This document shows positions 8,455 through 16,208 of a stretch of 64,000 nt of DNA, piece by piece. The stretch comes from Betaproteobacteria bacterium HGW-Betaproteobacteria-16 (GTDB taxonomy: Bacteria; Pseudomonadota; Gammaproteobacteria; Burkholderiales; Burkholderiaceae_C). The notes beneath the pieces are model-generated. The model worked only from the letters and a program-made list of their open reading frames with translations. It was not told the origin of the DNA and made no database searches. The stretch lies in the NCBI GenBank assembly GCA_002840835.1, contig PHCQ01000007.1:1-64000 (forward strand), given 5' to 3'. Numbering within the stretch: position 1 is the first letter of the stretch; the number at the start of each line of letters is the position of its first letter. Both the position numbers and the translations under genes were made by a program.

Positions 8455-10281
8455 TCAGGTGATGCCCAAAGCGGTCATGGCTTCTGCAACTCGTCGCCGC
8501 GATTCGCTGGCATTTCCATAGGACAGAAACCCTTTAACCGTGATGTCTGGCTGAAGCTTCACAAGGGTGTCCTTGACTTTTATGGCCTCATCAACGCGTC
8601 CGGACTCGTACAGACTGGACATCAAAACCCTCAGGGAAGCTAGATAGCATTGGTTTCGCTTGAGAGAACGACGACTCAGCTCAATGGCGTTGTCGAGATC
8701 GTGCGCAGCAAAGTAGCTGTGTGCGACGAGCATCTCGATGAAGAAGCGCTGCGGATCCAGTGGCGACAGATCCAACGCTCGTTCGGATTCACGGACAGCG
8801 TCGGCGGGATCACCCCACATGGTTGACCAGAAGCCGGCATACAGCCATGCCGTGTGGTCGTTGGGGTTGACCTCGGTGGCCAACAGCAACAGTTCCCTCG
8901 ACTTGTCCAGATCAACGCCGAGGTGGCACAGCAGATGACCCTTGATTGCCAAAGCCAGTGAGCTTTGGGGTTCGAGATCGAGTGCTCTGTCCGATATGTC
9001 GATGGCGCGCCTGAACTCGGTTGGTGCGTCGGCGCTGCGGCCTTGAATGACATTCAGAATGTGCCACTTGGCCATCCAGGCCCAGGGCGTGGCAACGCGC
9101 GCATGACGCTCGGTGACGGCGTCCAACAGCTCGCGGCTGCGATCCAGATCGCGAGCAGTGGAGCGATGCATCATGGCGATGCCACCCAGCAGCAGGGAAT
9201 TGCTGTCCAGATGTGGTACAGGCAACACCATGGCGCGCCGAATGGTGCAACTCATCAGTGCCTGGGTGCTGGCATCGGTGAGCTGGTGAATGAGTTGGCT
9301 CTCCATCTGCAGCAGGTCGTCGACCGTGCCGATCACACGATCGGCCCAGACCACGTCATTGCGGCGTGCATCGCTGAGTTCGGCATTGATCACCACCTTG
9401 CCACCGACCACGCTGTAGCTGCCGCTGAGCACAAAGCTGGCTGCCAGCAGATGATGAATGTTGTTCAGGGTGACCTGGCGCCCGCGCAGTGCAGTGGTGG
9501 ACAAGCGGGAGATTACCCGAAGCTGGCCTTCGCGTGAGAGCTGGGTGATGACGCCGTCAGCAATCAGTTCACCCACCACCTGATGCTCTGGTGACGGCGG
9601 GTGACAGTCGAATGGAATGACCGCAATGCTTGGGCGCAAGTCTTCCTGAACCGGTAGTGCTTCTTTGGATCGGGCTGCGCCGTCTCCCACCCGGTCTACC
9701 GGCCACACCCGCCAGGTGCGAACCGGTTCTGGCCAGTGCTTGAGATAGCTCTCGCCCATGTCTTCGACATCACCGTCCATGCCATCGACGAGGGCATCGC
9801 GGACAGGAGACGTCACCACGATTTGGTCAGGTCCGGCCAGACTGGCCACACGCGCCGCCAAGTTCACCCCGTGCCCATACACATCGTGTTCACCCACATA
9901 CAACTGGCTGGCGTTGATGCCGGCGCGCAGGTGCAGCTGCTCGTTGGGGTGCAGGGACTTGTTCACCGGGATGAAGTGGCTGTGCAGCGCCATGGCGGTC
10001 TGCACGGCGTCGGCGGCTTCGTCGAATTCGGCCAGCAGGCCGTCGCCCAGGCTTTTGACCAGCCGGCCGCGGTGATCAGGCACGCACTTCGAGGCGAAGC
10101 GCATGAAGCCTTGCCACCGTTCCACCACCGCTGCTTCATTGCTCGCCATCAGGCGCACCGATTCCACCAGATCCACCACCAGCACCACCTTGTGTTGTTG
10201 CAAAGGCAAGGCACCATCCAGTGGCGCGTCGACGCTGGAACCTTGTAACTGCATGTTGGTGGTTGTGATTGGAGGTGTCAT
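8455..10281 (-). CDS. Class III adenylate cyclase with C-terminal TPR region
   Basis: This is a 608-residue protein. Residues about 30-190 form a class III nucleotide cyclase catalytic domain with metal-binding Asp37 (VVDLVES) and Asp80 (SLGDGLL), adenine-type Lys76 and Asp133, and transition-state Asn140 and Arg144 (VNLAARV). All key residues are present, so an active adenylate cyclase is predicted. Residues about 210-330 match the RPSIAVIPF ... VISRLST module often found between cyclase or HTH domains and TPRs. Residues about 370-590 are TPR-like helices. No membrane segment is seen. The ATG at 10281 is used; a TTG at 10308 and an ATG at 10254 are alternatives, and none has a good ribosome-binding site. 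It is the first gene of the cyclase-PAP2-S8 operon. Confidence 0.85.
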   Translation of the reverse strand: MTPPITTTNMQLQGSSVDAPLDGALPLQQHKVVLVVDLVESVRLMASNEAAVVERWQGFMRFASKCVPDHRGRLVKSLGDGLLAEFDEAADAVQTAMALHSHFIPVNKSLHPNEQLHLRAGINASQLYVGEHDVYGHGVNLAARVASLAGPDQIVVTSPVRDALVDGMDGDVEDMGESYLKHWPEPVRTWRVWPVDRVGDGAARSKEALPVQEDLRPSIAVIPFDCHPPSPEHQVVGELIADGVITQLSREGQLRVISRLSTTALRGRQVTLNNIHHLLAASFVLSGSYSVVGGKVVINAELSDARRNDVVWADRVIGTVDDLLQMESQLIHQLTDASTQALMSCTIRRAMVLPVPHLDSNSLLLGGIAMMHRSTARDLDRSRELLDAVTERHARVATPWAWMAKWHILNVIQGRSADAPTEFRRAIDISDRALDLEPQSSLALAIKGHLLCHLGVDLDKSRELLLLATEVNPNDHTAWLYAGFWSTMWGDPADAVRESERALDLSPLDPQRFFIEMLVAHSYFAAHDLDNAIELSRRSLKRNQCYLASLRVLMSSLYESGRVDEAIKVKDTLVKLQPDITVKGFLSYGNASESRRRVAEAMTALGIT

Positions 10282-10534
10282 CCCACAACTGGGGGAAACA
10301 GTGGACAAAGTTTCTCACAGTTTGGCGACACGTCCTATGGCTGACCGTGTCCATTCGGCGACGCAGCGTTGCGCGCTGCCAATTGCATCAGCGCGTGCCT
10401 GATTGAACGATGCCTTTTGAACGTGCAATTCAATCGCATGTCACACACAAATGGGGGATGGCGCCGCAACCGCCGTGGTGGCTGATTGAGGTCGTGATTG
10501 GCTGCAACTGCGTGATGGCGATACCGGACAGGCG
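10282..10534. other. Noncoding upstream region of the cyclase operon
   Basis: No convincing gene is seen. This stretch must hold the promoter of the minus-strand cyclase-PAP2-S8 operon, but I could not identify a convincing sigma70 pair. Confidence 0.4.
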
Positions 10535-10567
10535 AAAAAAAAAAGCTGGCTTGCGCCAGCTTTTTTT
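10535..10567 (-). terminator. Intrinsic terminator, probably bidirectional
   Basis: A 6-bp stem GCTGGC / GCCAGC with a TTGC loop is flanked by ten A on the left and seven T on the right. It lies 40 bases beyond the stop of the minus-strand H1/SWIB gene, which it should terminate. Confidence 0.9.
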
Positions 10568-10607
10568 GTGTGCAGCAGCTCTGGGTAAGAGCTGCTGCAG
10601 GCAGGGA

Positions 10608-11057
10608 TCACTTGAGGTGATCGTTGATCATCTTGGTCATTTCGAACATGGACGCCTGGGCCTTCTTGAAGATTTCCTTCAGCTTGGCGTCGGCGTTGAT
10701 CATGCGGCGATTGACTTCGTCCTGCAGCTTGTTCTTCTTGATGTAGGCCCAGACCTGCTTGGTCACTTCGGTGCGTGGCAGCGGGTTGCTGCCGACGATG
10801 GCGGCCAGTGCGGCGCTGGGGGTCATGGCCTTCATGAAGGCCGCGTTGGGGGTGCGCTTCTTGGCGGGAGCGGCCTTCTTGGCAGGAGCCGCCTTTTTCG
10901 CTGGAGCGGCTTTCTTCGCAGGTGCTGCCTTCTTGGCCGGTGCGGCCTTCTTCGCAGGTGCTGCCGCCTTTTTTGCCGGTGCAGCTTTCTTCGCTGGTGC
11001 GGCGGCTTTCTTTGCCGGTGCCGCTTTTTTAGCGGGCGCTTTTTTCGCAGTTGCCAT
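10608..11057 (-). CDS. SWIB domain protein with histone H1-like Lys/Ala/Pro N-terminus
   Basis: This is a 149-residue basic protein. Residues 1 to about 68 are repeats of AKKAAPAKKA type, as in eukaryotic H1 tails and bacterial H1-like proteins (AlgP, HctA, BpH1). Residues about 75-149 form a SWIB/MDM2-like domain (MTPSAALAAIVGSNPLPRTE ... VWAYIKKNKLQD). Such fusions are known in beta-proteobacteria and are taken to be DNA-associated, but their role is not established. The ATG at 11057 is preceded by AAGGAC; the frame is open upstream to 11375, but that part is not protein-like. It is monocistronic with a strong terminator. The repeat tract could vary in copy number. Confidence 0.9.
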   Translation of the reverse strand: MATAKKAPAKKAAPAKKAAAPAKKAAPAKKAAAPAKKAAPAKKAAPAKKAAPAKKAAPAKKAAPAKKRTPNAAFMKAMTPSAALAAIVGSNPLPRTEVTKQVWAYIKKNKLQDEVNRRMINADAKLKEIFKKAQASMFEMTKMINDHLK

Positions 11058-11350
11058 GGTTGAATGTCCTTCTAGAAGTTTGTAATTCACCAGCAGAAAA
11101 CGCGCTTTCTTACTGGTGTCTCGGATGCTAATGGACTTGCAAGAGCAATCCAAGATGGGCAGCGCGCTTTTTGAGCGAATTTCATAGGGGGAACACTGGT
11201 TTGTGGCACGGAAAACAACACTTCCACGCGCCTTGTGTGCGTGGCACCCGCATGGTGCCTGGTGTTCACTGCCTATGATGGTGTTTTTTCCTCTGCGTTT
11301 CCTTCTGCCAATCCTCTTCAAAACACATCTAATCCTTCGTGAGATCGACC

Positions 11351-11878
11351 ATGTCGTCCAGTACTTCCAACCCACCTGAGTTCACCCCTTTCGTGCCCAC
11401 CTGCGATCTGTGCGACGCGCACAAGAGCGACGACTCCGGCCGCTTCCGGGTACTGCCACCGGTGTTTCTGAGCATGGGTGGCCGGCAGCGTTTTGCCGGC
11501 GCAGTGGTCACGGTGAAATGCTTTGAAGACAACACACCGGTGAAGCAGGCGGTGGAGAGCCCGGGAGAAGGACGTGTGCTGGTGGTGGACGGTGGGGGCT
11601 CGCTGCGCCGTGCGCTGGTGGGCGGCAACCTGGCCGCTGCGGCAGCGCGCAATGGCTGGGCCGGCGTGGTGGTCAACGGCTGTGTGCGCGATGCGGCAGA
11701 GCTCGCGGCCTGTGATGTGGGCATCAGGGCGCTGGCCTTGATACCCATGCCCACCGAGCGGCGCACCGAAGGGCAGCGCGATGTGCCGGTGCAAATGCAG
11801 GGCGTGTGGGTGCGGCCGGGTGACTGGTTGTATGCCGACGAAGACGGCATTGTGGTGGCCGACCGCAAGCTGGCCTGA
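11351..11878 (+). CDS. RraA-like 4-hydroxy-4-methyl-2-oxoglutarate aldolase
   Basis: This 175-residue protein belongs to the RraA-like fold family, which includes class II HMG/CHA aldolases and the RNase E inhibitor RraA. Characteristic segments are VDGGGSLRRALVGGNLAAAA (about residues 77-96) and VVNGCVRDAAEL with the metal-site Arg-Asp (about residues 106-117). An EDGIVVADRKL C-terminus is also present. In non-enteric proteobacteria such genes are often labelled RraA, but the conserved residues fit the aldolase, which acts in protocatechuate 4,5-cleavage and gallate pathways. The ATG at 11351 is preferred over an in-frame GTG at 11339. The gene is divergent from the H1/SWIB gene; the 293-base spacer should hold both promoters. 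Confidence 0.87.
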   Translation: MSSSTSNPPEFTPFVPTCDLCDAHKSDDSGRFRVLPPVFLSMGGRQRFAGAVVTVKCFEDNTPVKQAVESPGEGRVLVVDGGGSLRRALVGGNLAAAAARNGWAGVVVNGCVRDAAELAACDVGIRALALIPMPTERRTEGQRDVPVQMQGVWVRPGDWLYADEDGIVVADRKLA

Positions 11879-11924
11879 GCGGGACCTCAGGGATGAAACG
11901 CGCGGCTGGAGCTTCCGGAGCGAG

Positions 11925-12015
11925 GTGACCCAGTCCAGAGATACCGTGGAACCGGCTTCGCCGGGCCACTGGTATCGCCCCCTTTGAGGGGGTCGCGCGA
12001 AGCGCGGCGGGGGTG
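11925..12015. repeat. Family A palindromic intergenic repeat
   Basis: This copy lies between the convergent RraA-like and permease genes. It contains CCGTGGAACCGGCTTCGCCG, a CCCCCTTTGAGGGGG stem and GCGCGAAGCGCGGCGGGGG. It is the same family as at 3468 and 12972. Confidence 0.8.
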
Positions 12016-12017
12016 AT

Positions 12018-12830
12018 TCAGGCCAGGCCTTTGTAGGCCATGTAGGCCGCCAGCACATACAGAATGCCGGCAAACACGCGGCGCAGCGACTTGACGGGCA
12101 GGGCGTGCGCAGCCCGCACACCCACGGGTGCCATGAGCACACTGAAAACGGCGATCACCACCAGGGCCGGCACGAAGATGTAGCCGAACGACCACGGCGG
12201 CAGATCGGCCACACCCTGACCTGAAATGGCATAGCCTGCGGCGTTGGCGAGCGCAATGGGAAAGCCCAGTGCGGCGCTGGTGGCCACGGCGTTGTGGATG
12301 GAGACGTTGCACCAGGTCATGAAGGGCACGCTCACAAAGCCGCCACCGGCGCCCACCAGGCCAGAGAGAAATCCGATGGTGGTGCCTGCGGCCACCTGGC
12401 CTGCGGTGCCGGGCAGCGTGCGGGTGGCCTTGGGTTTGCGGTCGAGCAGCATCTGGGTGGCAGAGAAGCTCACGAAGGCCGCAAAGAACAGCGCGAGCCA
12501 ACTGCCTTTGAGCAGGGCGAACACACCCAGGCTGGCCAGCGCGGCGCCCAGCACGATGCCAGGTGCCAGGCGCTTGGCAATGTCCCAGCGGACAGCGCCG
12601 CGCTGATGGTGCGCACGCACGCTGGAGACCGAGGTGAAAATGATGGTGGCCATGGACGTGGCGATGGCCATCTTGACCGAGAGGTCGACCGGCACACCAC
12701 GGCCCGCCAGAATCGCCGAGATGAAAGGCACCATGATCATGCCCCCCCCAATGCCCAACAGGCCCGCAAGGAATCCGGTGCACAGGCCAAGCACGATCAG
12801 CTGAGCGATCAACAGAGGTTCAAAAATCAT
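12018..12830 (-). CDS. TauE/SafE (TSUP) family membrane permease
   Basis: This 270-residue membrane protein belongs to the TSUP family, which exports or imports sulfite, sulfonates, sulfoacetate and similar anions. The internal duplication typical of the family is visible: GLLGIGGGMIMVPF near residue 25 and GLVGAGGGFVSVPF near residue 155, each starting a bundle of about four transmembrane helices. The ATG at 12830 places the first helix (LLIAQLIVLGLCTGFLAG) at the N-terminus; an ATG at 12884 would add 18 non-hydrophobic residues. Neither has a strong ribosome-binding site. The substrate is unknown and no sulfur-metabolism neighbour is present. Confidence 0.85.
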   Translation of the reverse strand: MIFEPLLIAQLIVLGLCTGFLAGLLGIGGGMIMVPFISAILAGRGVPVDLSVKMAIATSMATIIFTSVSSVRAHHQRGAVRWDIAKRLAPGIVLGAALASLGVFALLKGSWLALFFAAFVSFSATQMLLDRKPKATRTLPGTAGQVAAGTTIGFLSGLVGAGGGFVSVPFMTWCNVSIHNAVATSAALGFPIALANAAGYAISGQGVADLPPWSFGYIFVPALVVIAVFSVLMAPVGVRAAHALPVKSLRRVFAGILYVLAAYMAYKGLA

Positions 12831-12971
12831 GGGGGGATTGTGGCCGAACGGCAGACGCCAAGCGCGCGCGGCAAAGGCAGCCATCTATTAACACTTGGAG
12901 CTGCCGCTTGAGAATCTCAGCGTTGAGCATCGCGAATGCCGCCGAGCGAACTGCCAAGAGCGTTCGAGAGA

Positions 12972-13078
12972 GGGGACCCCATCCAGGGCAGCCGTGGAAC
13001 CGGCTCCGCCGGGCCAGTGGCTGCGTCCCCCCTCCCGCAGGAGAGGGGGGAAGACGCGAAGCGGCGCAGGGGGGTGTT
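12972..13078. repeat. Family A palindromic intergenic repeat
   Basis: This is a well-preserved copy: CCGTGGAACCGGCTCCGCCG, a stem of CCCCCCTC around CCGCAGG with GAGGGGGG, then AAGACGCGAAGCGGCGCAGG. It lies between the TSUP gene and the 6S RNA 3' end. Confidence 0.85.
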
Positions 13079-13089
13079 CCGAATAGAGG

Positions 13090-13262
13090 TGTCTGCAAGT
13101 GCCACCGGACCGGCATCCTGAACCGGGGTTCAGGTGGGCAAGGTCAGCATGGCTTCGGGTTCGTCTGACGCGAGACGCTCACACCCACCATGCGATGTTC
13201 CAAGCCCGGGCTCTATGAGCATTGGTTCAAGGAAATATAAAGCCCGGCATGCACTGCAGACA
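13090..13262 (-). ncRNA. ssrS: 6S RNA
   Basis: This is a predicted 6S RNA of about 173 nt, a regulator that binds the sigma70 RNA polymerase holoenzyme. The ends form a closing stem: TGTCTGCA at 13262-13255 pairs exactly with TGCAGACA at 13097-13090 and extends through GTGC/GCAC. The 3' side carries CCTGAACCCCGGTTCAGG, matching the hairpin found there in the E. coli RNA (TTGAACCAAGGGTTCAA). The middle contains a large internal loop flanked by GC stems. It lies 110 bases downstream of zapA on the same strand, the usual 6S position in beta- and gamma-proteobacteria. A TACAAT -10 box sits 6 bases before the 5' end. Exact ends are inferred from pairing. Confidence 0.85.
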
Positions 13263-13268
13263 GTTCAA

Positions 13269-13298
13269 ATTGTAGGTGCACGAGAAGAGGTGTGTGGA
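13269..13298 (-). promoter_or_regulatory. Candidate sigma70 promoter of 6S RNA
   Basis: The -10 hexamer TACAAT lies at 13274-13269, with TCCACA at 13298-13293 as a weak -35 (18-bp spacer). It would start transcription at about 13262, the predicted 6S 5' end. Confidence 0.6.
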
Positions 13299-13371
13299 CC
13301 ACTGGTCCAGAAAAAACCACTGACAGACGGACGGCTGTTGAACAGGTGAATCGCTGCACTGCAAACGCCAG

Positions 13372-13734
13372 TCAGAGCAACTGGCCGTCTACCCCAAGCG
13401 TGCCGTCGAGTCGGCGGATGAGGTCGTCCACACGCGCCTGCACGGCAGGGTCGGTGTCTTCGGCATCGCCCAGGTGCGATGCTTCGCCGCCAAAAGACGA
13501 AGCCTGAAAACTGTCGGCTTCGCGTTGGGACAATTCAAACGCCAAGTTGAGCGATGCAAGCACGGCGATGCGGTCGCGGGCCTTGACCTTGCCGGCGTCG
13601 CGGATGCGGCACATGGCGGTGTCGACCCGCTCCACCGCGTCGAGCAGCGCCGATTCGCCACCCACCGGGCAGGCCAGCAGATAGCTCTGGCCCATGATCT
13701 GAACTTCAACCTGTTTGCTGGTGGGCTTGCTCAT
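13372..13734 (-). CDS. zapA: Cell division protein ZapA
   Basis: This 120-residue ZapA promotes FtsZ protofilament bundling at the septum. It shows the family N-terminus (VEVQIMGQSYLLACPVGGES), a DAVERVDTAMCRIRDAGKVK segment and a RIAVLASLNLAFEL helix leading into the C-terminal coiled coil. The C-terminal 40 residues are acidic and variable. The ATG at 13734 overlaps the stop of the upstream coiled-coil gene (ATGA). 6S RNA follows on the same strand. Confidence 0.92.
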   Translation of the reverse strand: MSKPTSKQVEVQIMGQSYLLACPVGGESALLDAVERVDTAMCRIRDAGKVKARDRIAVLASLNLAFELSQREADSFQASSFGGEASHLGDAEDTDPAVQARVDDLIRRLDGTLGVDGQLL

Positions 13735-13985
13735 GCGCGCTCCTGGCGGCTGGGGTCGGCGACGGGATCGGATTCGGCAGCACCGTGACCGCCAGGCAGC
13801 CGGTCGAGCAGCGCGTCGATGCGTGCGCGGGCGGCGTTCAGGCGAGATTTCAGGGTGTCGCGCTCGCTTTGCAGAGCCTGGATCTGCTCGTGCAGCAGGG
13901 CGTTGGTGCGCTGGAGTTCTTCATGGCGCAGCAGCAAGCGTTCTACCCGCTCGGCGATCTGGTCAAGGTGCTTGGTGTCGGCCAT
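13731..13985 (-). CDS. Small coiled-coil protein, ZapB-like (TIGR02449 type)
   Basis: This 84-residue protein is almost entirely a heptad-patterned coiled coil (LDQIAERVERLLLRHEELQ ... LHEQIQALQSERDTLKSRL). Short coiled-coil proteins directly upstream of zapA are standard in beta-proteobacteria and are thought to act with ZapA at the divisome, like ZapB, although sequence similarity to E. coli ZapB is weak. The ATG at 13985 is chosen over an in-frame GTG at 13994. It overlaps zapA by 4 bases, so the two are co-translated. Confidence 0.82.
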   Translation of the reverse strand: MADTKHLDQIAERVERLLLRHEELQRTNALLHEQIQALQSERDTLKSRLNAARARIDALLDRLPGGHGAAESDPVADPSRQERA

Positions 13986-14015
13986 GGTTACCACTTGAGT
14001 TTGCCCATTGTAGGG

Positions 14016-14042
14016 TCGACGCGCGATGGCCGGGCGTACAAT
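14016..14042 (+). promoter_or_regulatory. Candidate promoter of the cobalamin operon
   Basis: A TACAAT -10 box at 14037-14042 follows a GTCGAC-like -35 at about 14015-14020. Transcription would start at about 14049, just before the riboswitch aptamer. The -35 is weak. Confidence 0.45.
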
Positions 14043-14049
14043 GCCAGCC

Positions 14050-14310
14050 GTTGGTGCTCGCGGTGTGGTTCACATGCCGCAGTTCAACGGGAAGCAGGGG
14101 GGTCGCGTTCACCCGAACAGACCTAACCTGCGCTGCCCCCGCAACGGTAAGCAGACGAGAGACCCGAAGCCATTTCGGTTCGCTCCGCTTCCATCACGCA
14201 GCCACTGGATCGCCGGCCTTGTCAAAGGCCTGTGCCCTGGGAAGGCGATGGAGGTTGTTCTGTCAGCCCGGATACCGGCCAACAAGGTGGAAGTGCGCCC
14301 GGCAGCGGGC
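14050..14310 (+). promoter_or_regulatory. Cobalamin (B12) riboswitch
   Basis: This leader has the conserved aptamer elements: GCTGCCCCCGCAACGGTAAG at 14131-14150, the B12-box variant AGCCACTGG at 14201-14209, CTGTGCCCTGGGAAGG at 14231-14246, and TCAGCCCGGATACCGGCC at 14262-14279. It precedes btuB by about 70 bases and should repress the downstream uptake and late-synthesis operon when adenosylcobalamin is bound. The expression platform was not resolved. Confidence 0.95.
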
Positions 14311-14375
14311 ACGCTTCCGTGACGTCCATGCACTGTCGGGGAAGACAGTGAGGACACTCATGCTTGTTCTCTCTC

Positions 14376-16208
14376 ATGAAAACCCTCTCCTCGCGCGTGC
14401 AACTTGCCGCGCTGCCCCTGGCCATGCTGGCGGCTTTCCCTTCCCACGCCCAGACCGAAACCGTCGCCTACCTTTCAGAAACCGTGGTCACCGCCACGCG
14501 GGTCGAAACCCGAACCGACGCCCTGCTGAGCGACGTCGTGGTGATCGAAGCCGAGACGCTGGAGAAATCCACTGGCCGCACATTGTCTGAAGTGCTTTCG
14601 CGATCGGCCGGGCTGCAGATGTCGGCCAACGGTGGCTTGGGCAAGCAGTCGGGCTTGTTCGTGCGTGGCACAGAATCGCGGCACGTGCTGCTGCTGGTGG
14701 ACGGTGTGCGCTACGGCTCGTCCACGGCCGGTTCGGCTTCGCTGGACAACATCCCGCTGGGTATCGTCGAGCGCATTGAAGTGCTCAAGGGCCCCGCTTC
14801 TGCGCTGTATGGCAGCGATGCTGTGGGTGGTGTGGTGCAGGTGTTCACCAAGCAGGGTTCCCAAGGCTTCCACCCCAACGCCAGCGTCACGCTGGGCAGC
14901 TTTGGCCACCGTGCCGCCACCGGCGGCCTGAGCGGTGGTACGGAAGCGGTGACCTACGCCCTCAACTTTGGCACCGTGCGCGAAGACGGTTTTTCTGCGA
15001 CCAACCCGAACGTGGCCTTCAGCGGCCACAACCCGGACGACGACGGCTTCGACCAGGACAGCGTTTCCGGCTCGCTGCGCTGGGCCTTTGCTCCCCGCTG
15101 GTCGACCAACGTTCATTTCACCCAGGCCGATGGCACATCGCAATACGACCAGGGACTGGGTGACTTCGATGTGCGTTCTGACGCCACCACGCGCATTGCT
15201 GGCTGGGGTCTGGAGCACAAGTGGTCGGCCGACTCTCGCACGCAGTTCAAGCTGGCGCGCAGTGACGACCGTTCCACCAGCTTCACCACATTTGACACAG
15301 GGCAGTTCGATACTGCGCAGACGCAGGCCACGCTGCAGCACGACCTGAACACCGCTGTGGGCAACGTGATCGTGGGGGTGGAATCGATCAAGGAAGAGGT
15401 CTCCGGCACGCAGGCTTATGCCGTGAACAGCCGCACCACGCGTGCCGTGTTTGCGGGCCTGCATGGTCAATCAGGTGCGCATTTCTGGCAGGCCAACCTG
15501 CGGCGAGACAGCAACTCGCAGTTCGGCGACGCCAACACCGGGTTTGCCAGCTATGGCTACCAGATCACGCCGCACTGGCGACCGCATGTGGCCTACGGCA
15601 CCTCGTTCAAGATGCCTTCCTTCAACACGCTGTATTACGTGTCGCCGTTTTTCAACGGCAACCCCACGACCCAGCCTGAGCGTGGCAAGAACAGCGAAGT
15701 GGGGCTGACCTACAGCCGGGGTCTGCATGAGGTAAAACTCACGCGCTTCGACAACCGGGTGCGCGGCTTCATCACCACTCAGCCGGTGGTGGTGAATGTG
15801 CCGCGTGCGCGCATGGAAGGCTGGTCGCTGGGCTACACCGGTGCGGTGGGCAACTGGACCTGGAAAGCCAACCTGGAACTGCTGGATGCGCGCAACGAAG
15901 CCAACCAGCTCAAGCTGCAGCGCCGTGCCGATGAAACACTGACGCTGGCCCTGGACCGCCAGAGCGGCGCCTGGACCTGGGGTGGTTCGTTGCTGGCGGT
16001 GTCTGACCGTTTCGACAACGCCGCCAACACCGTGCGGCTGCCGGGCTTTGCCACGCTGGATCTCTATGCGGCCTATCAGGTACAAAAAGACTGGTCGCTG
16101 AACCTGAGGCTGAACAACCTAGCCGACAAGGTGTATGAGACGGCACATGGCTACAACCAGCCCGGTCGCGCTGCGTACCTCACGCTGAACTGGAAGCCCG
16201 GGCAGTGA
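14376..16208 (+). CDS. btuB: TonB-dependent cobalamin receptor BtuB
   Basis: This is a 610-residue TonB-dependent outer-membrane receptor. It begins with a signal peptide (MKTLSSRVQLAALPLAMLAA, cleaved after SHA). The TonB box ETVVTATR lies at about residue 34. The plug domain contains LSRSAGLQMSANGG and RIEVLKGPASALYGSDAVGG, and a 22-strand barrel ends in the aromatic-rich C-terminus. B12 specificity is assigned from the riboswitch directly upstream and the btuFCD and cob genes downstream. The ATG at 14376 is chosen because it starts the signal peptide; a TTG at 14364 is in frame. The stop overlaps the GTG of cobB. Confidence 0.93.
   Translation: MKTLSSRVQLAALPLAMLAAFPSHAQTETVAYLSETVVTATRVETRTDALLSDVVVIEAETLEKSTGRTLSEVLSRSAGLQMSANGGLGKQSGLFVRGTESRHVLLLVDGVRYGSSTAGSASLDNIPLGIVERIEVLKGPASALYGSDAVGGVVQVFTKQGSQGFHPNASVTLGSFGHRAATGGLSGGTEAVTYALNFGTVREDGFSATNPNVAFSGHNPDDDGFDQDSVSGSLRWAFAPRWSTNVHFTQADGTSQYDQGLGDFDVRSDATTRIAGWGLEHKWSADSRTQFKLARSDDRSTSFTTFDTGQFDTAQTQATLQHDLNTAVGNVIVGVESIKEEVSGTQAYAVNSRTTRAVFAGLHGQSGAHFWQANLRRDSNSQFGDANTGFASYGYQITPHWRPHVAYGTSFKMPSFNTLYYVSPFFNGNPTTQPERGKNSEVGLTYSRGLHEVKLTRFDNRVRGFITTQPVVVNVPRARMEGWSLGYTGAVGNWTWKANLELLDARNEANQLKLQRRADETLTLALDRQSGAWTWGGSLLAVSDRFDNAANTVRLPGFATLDLYAAYQVQKDWSLNLRLNNLADKVYETAHGYNQPGRAAYLTLNWKPGQ

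Noticed and set aside
10759..11085. Plus-strand ORF rich in AGAAF repeats that looks like a membrane protein
   Set aside because: It is antisense to the AKKAAPA repeats of the H1/SWIB gene; the apparent hydrophobicity is an artefact of the repeat.
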